Position numbers and translations under genes: made by a program
From: Euryarchaeota archaeon UBA250
GTDB taxonomy: Archaea; Thermoplasmatota; Poseidoniia; Poseidoniales; Thalassarchaeaceae
Length of the DNA: 25,263 bases
Direction of reading: 5' to 3'
Assembly (NCBI GenBank): GCA_002504845.1
Contig: DATW01000084.1
Coordinates: forward strand, 3,880-29,142
Shown: piece after piece, positions 25,151 through 25,263 of the stretch
Layout: each line of letters starts with the position of its first letter
Position numbering within the stretch: the first letter of the stretch is position 1
The notes under the pieces: model-generated
The model's database searches: none
The model's input: only the letters and a program-made list of their open reading frames with translations
What the model was told of the DNA's origin: nothing

Positions 25151-25263
25151 CTATTTCACAACCTCATCTACAGACAATCTATGGTCGACCCATCTGATTA
25201 TCCGGTCACAACCTAATACTGGTTGCATGCTGTCAATTCGATTGTCAATTCCTTTAACTAGAA
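25151..25263 (-). CDS. Probable 3' end of a gene cut by the window edge
   Basis: On the minus strand an open frame enters from the window edge and ends at TAG 25151-25153. It encodes 36 residues, beginning LVKGIDNRIDSMQPVLG and ending RLSVDEVVK. The composition looks like a soluble protein terminus, and a convergent gene one base from the symporter stop matches the packing of other gene pairs here. It is too short to assign, and a chance open frame of this length is possible. Confidence 0.4.
   Translation of the reverse strand, partial: LVKGIDNRIDSMQPVLGCDRIIRWVDHRLSVDEVVK

Noticed and set aside
1..25263. tRNA, rRNA, CRISPR arrays, transposons or phage genes
   Set aside because: Gaps are all under about 150 bases and show no cloverleaf-like, repeat-spacer or transposase signal on reading both strands.

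Overview
The window looks like a compact archaeal chromosome fragment. The information-processing genes are archaeal in type: SRP54, the large subunit of the clamp loader (RfcL) with a C-terminal PCNA-binding motif, single-chain archaeal/eukaryotic glycyl-tRNA synthetase, TiaS (the archaeal tRNA-Ile2 agmatidine enzyme) and an archaeosortase. Together with small gene spacing, AT-rich boxes about 20-30 bases before start codons, a Thermoplasma-like SRP54 P-loop and many membrane proteins with acidic tails, this fits a marine Thermoplasmatota archaeon, for example Marine Group II (Poseidoniales). That lineage assignment is inference; there is no rRNA in the window. I see no tRNA, CRISPR array, insertion sequence or phage gene.

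Layout. 1-5072: truncated srp54 on the minus strand, then on the plus strand an unassigned membrane protein and the potassium uptake pair trkA-trkH. 5074-8316 (minus): glyS followed by rfcL, a two-gene translation/replication unit. 8462-13753 (plus): a very large Lhr-type helicase of 1763 residues. 13739-14707 (minus): archaeosortase A, divergent from a plus-strand run of a membrane-anchored family 2 glycosyltransferase, tiaS and a small one-helix acidic membrane protein (14752-17391). 17477-19231: a TPR protein of a bacterial-looking family with arginine codon use unlike its neighbours. 19269-21206 (minus): a secreted, membrane-anchored alpha-amylase. 21259-22537 (plus): an SRPBCC-domain protein and a stand-alone LON substrate-binding domain protein. 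22534-22911 (minus): a three-helix small membrane protein. 23062-25149 (plus): a sodium/solute symporter with an unusual C-terminal soluble domain. 25151-25263 (minus): probably the last 36 codons of another gene.

The genome is tightly packed. No gap exceeds about 150 bases, so there is no long empty stretch. Four of the five convergent gene pairs abut within one base or overlap. Functionally the window mixes core housekeeping (protein targeting, clamp loading, tRNA charging and modification, nucleic-acid repair) with surface and nutrient functions (potassium uptake, archaeosortase anchoring and glycosyl transfer, polysaccharide breakdown, sodium-coupled uptake), as expected for a marine heterotroph. 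I found no clear multi-gene defence or other wholly new system. The oddest items are the oversized Lhr with a possible duplicated terminal domain, the symporter fusion, the archaeosortase with a His in its third catalytic position, and the TPR gene that looks transferred.
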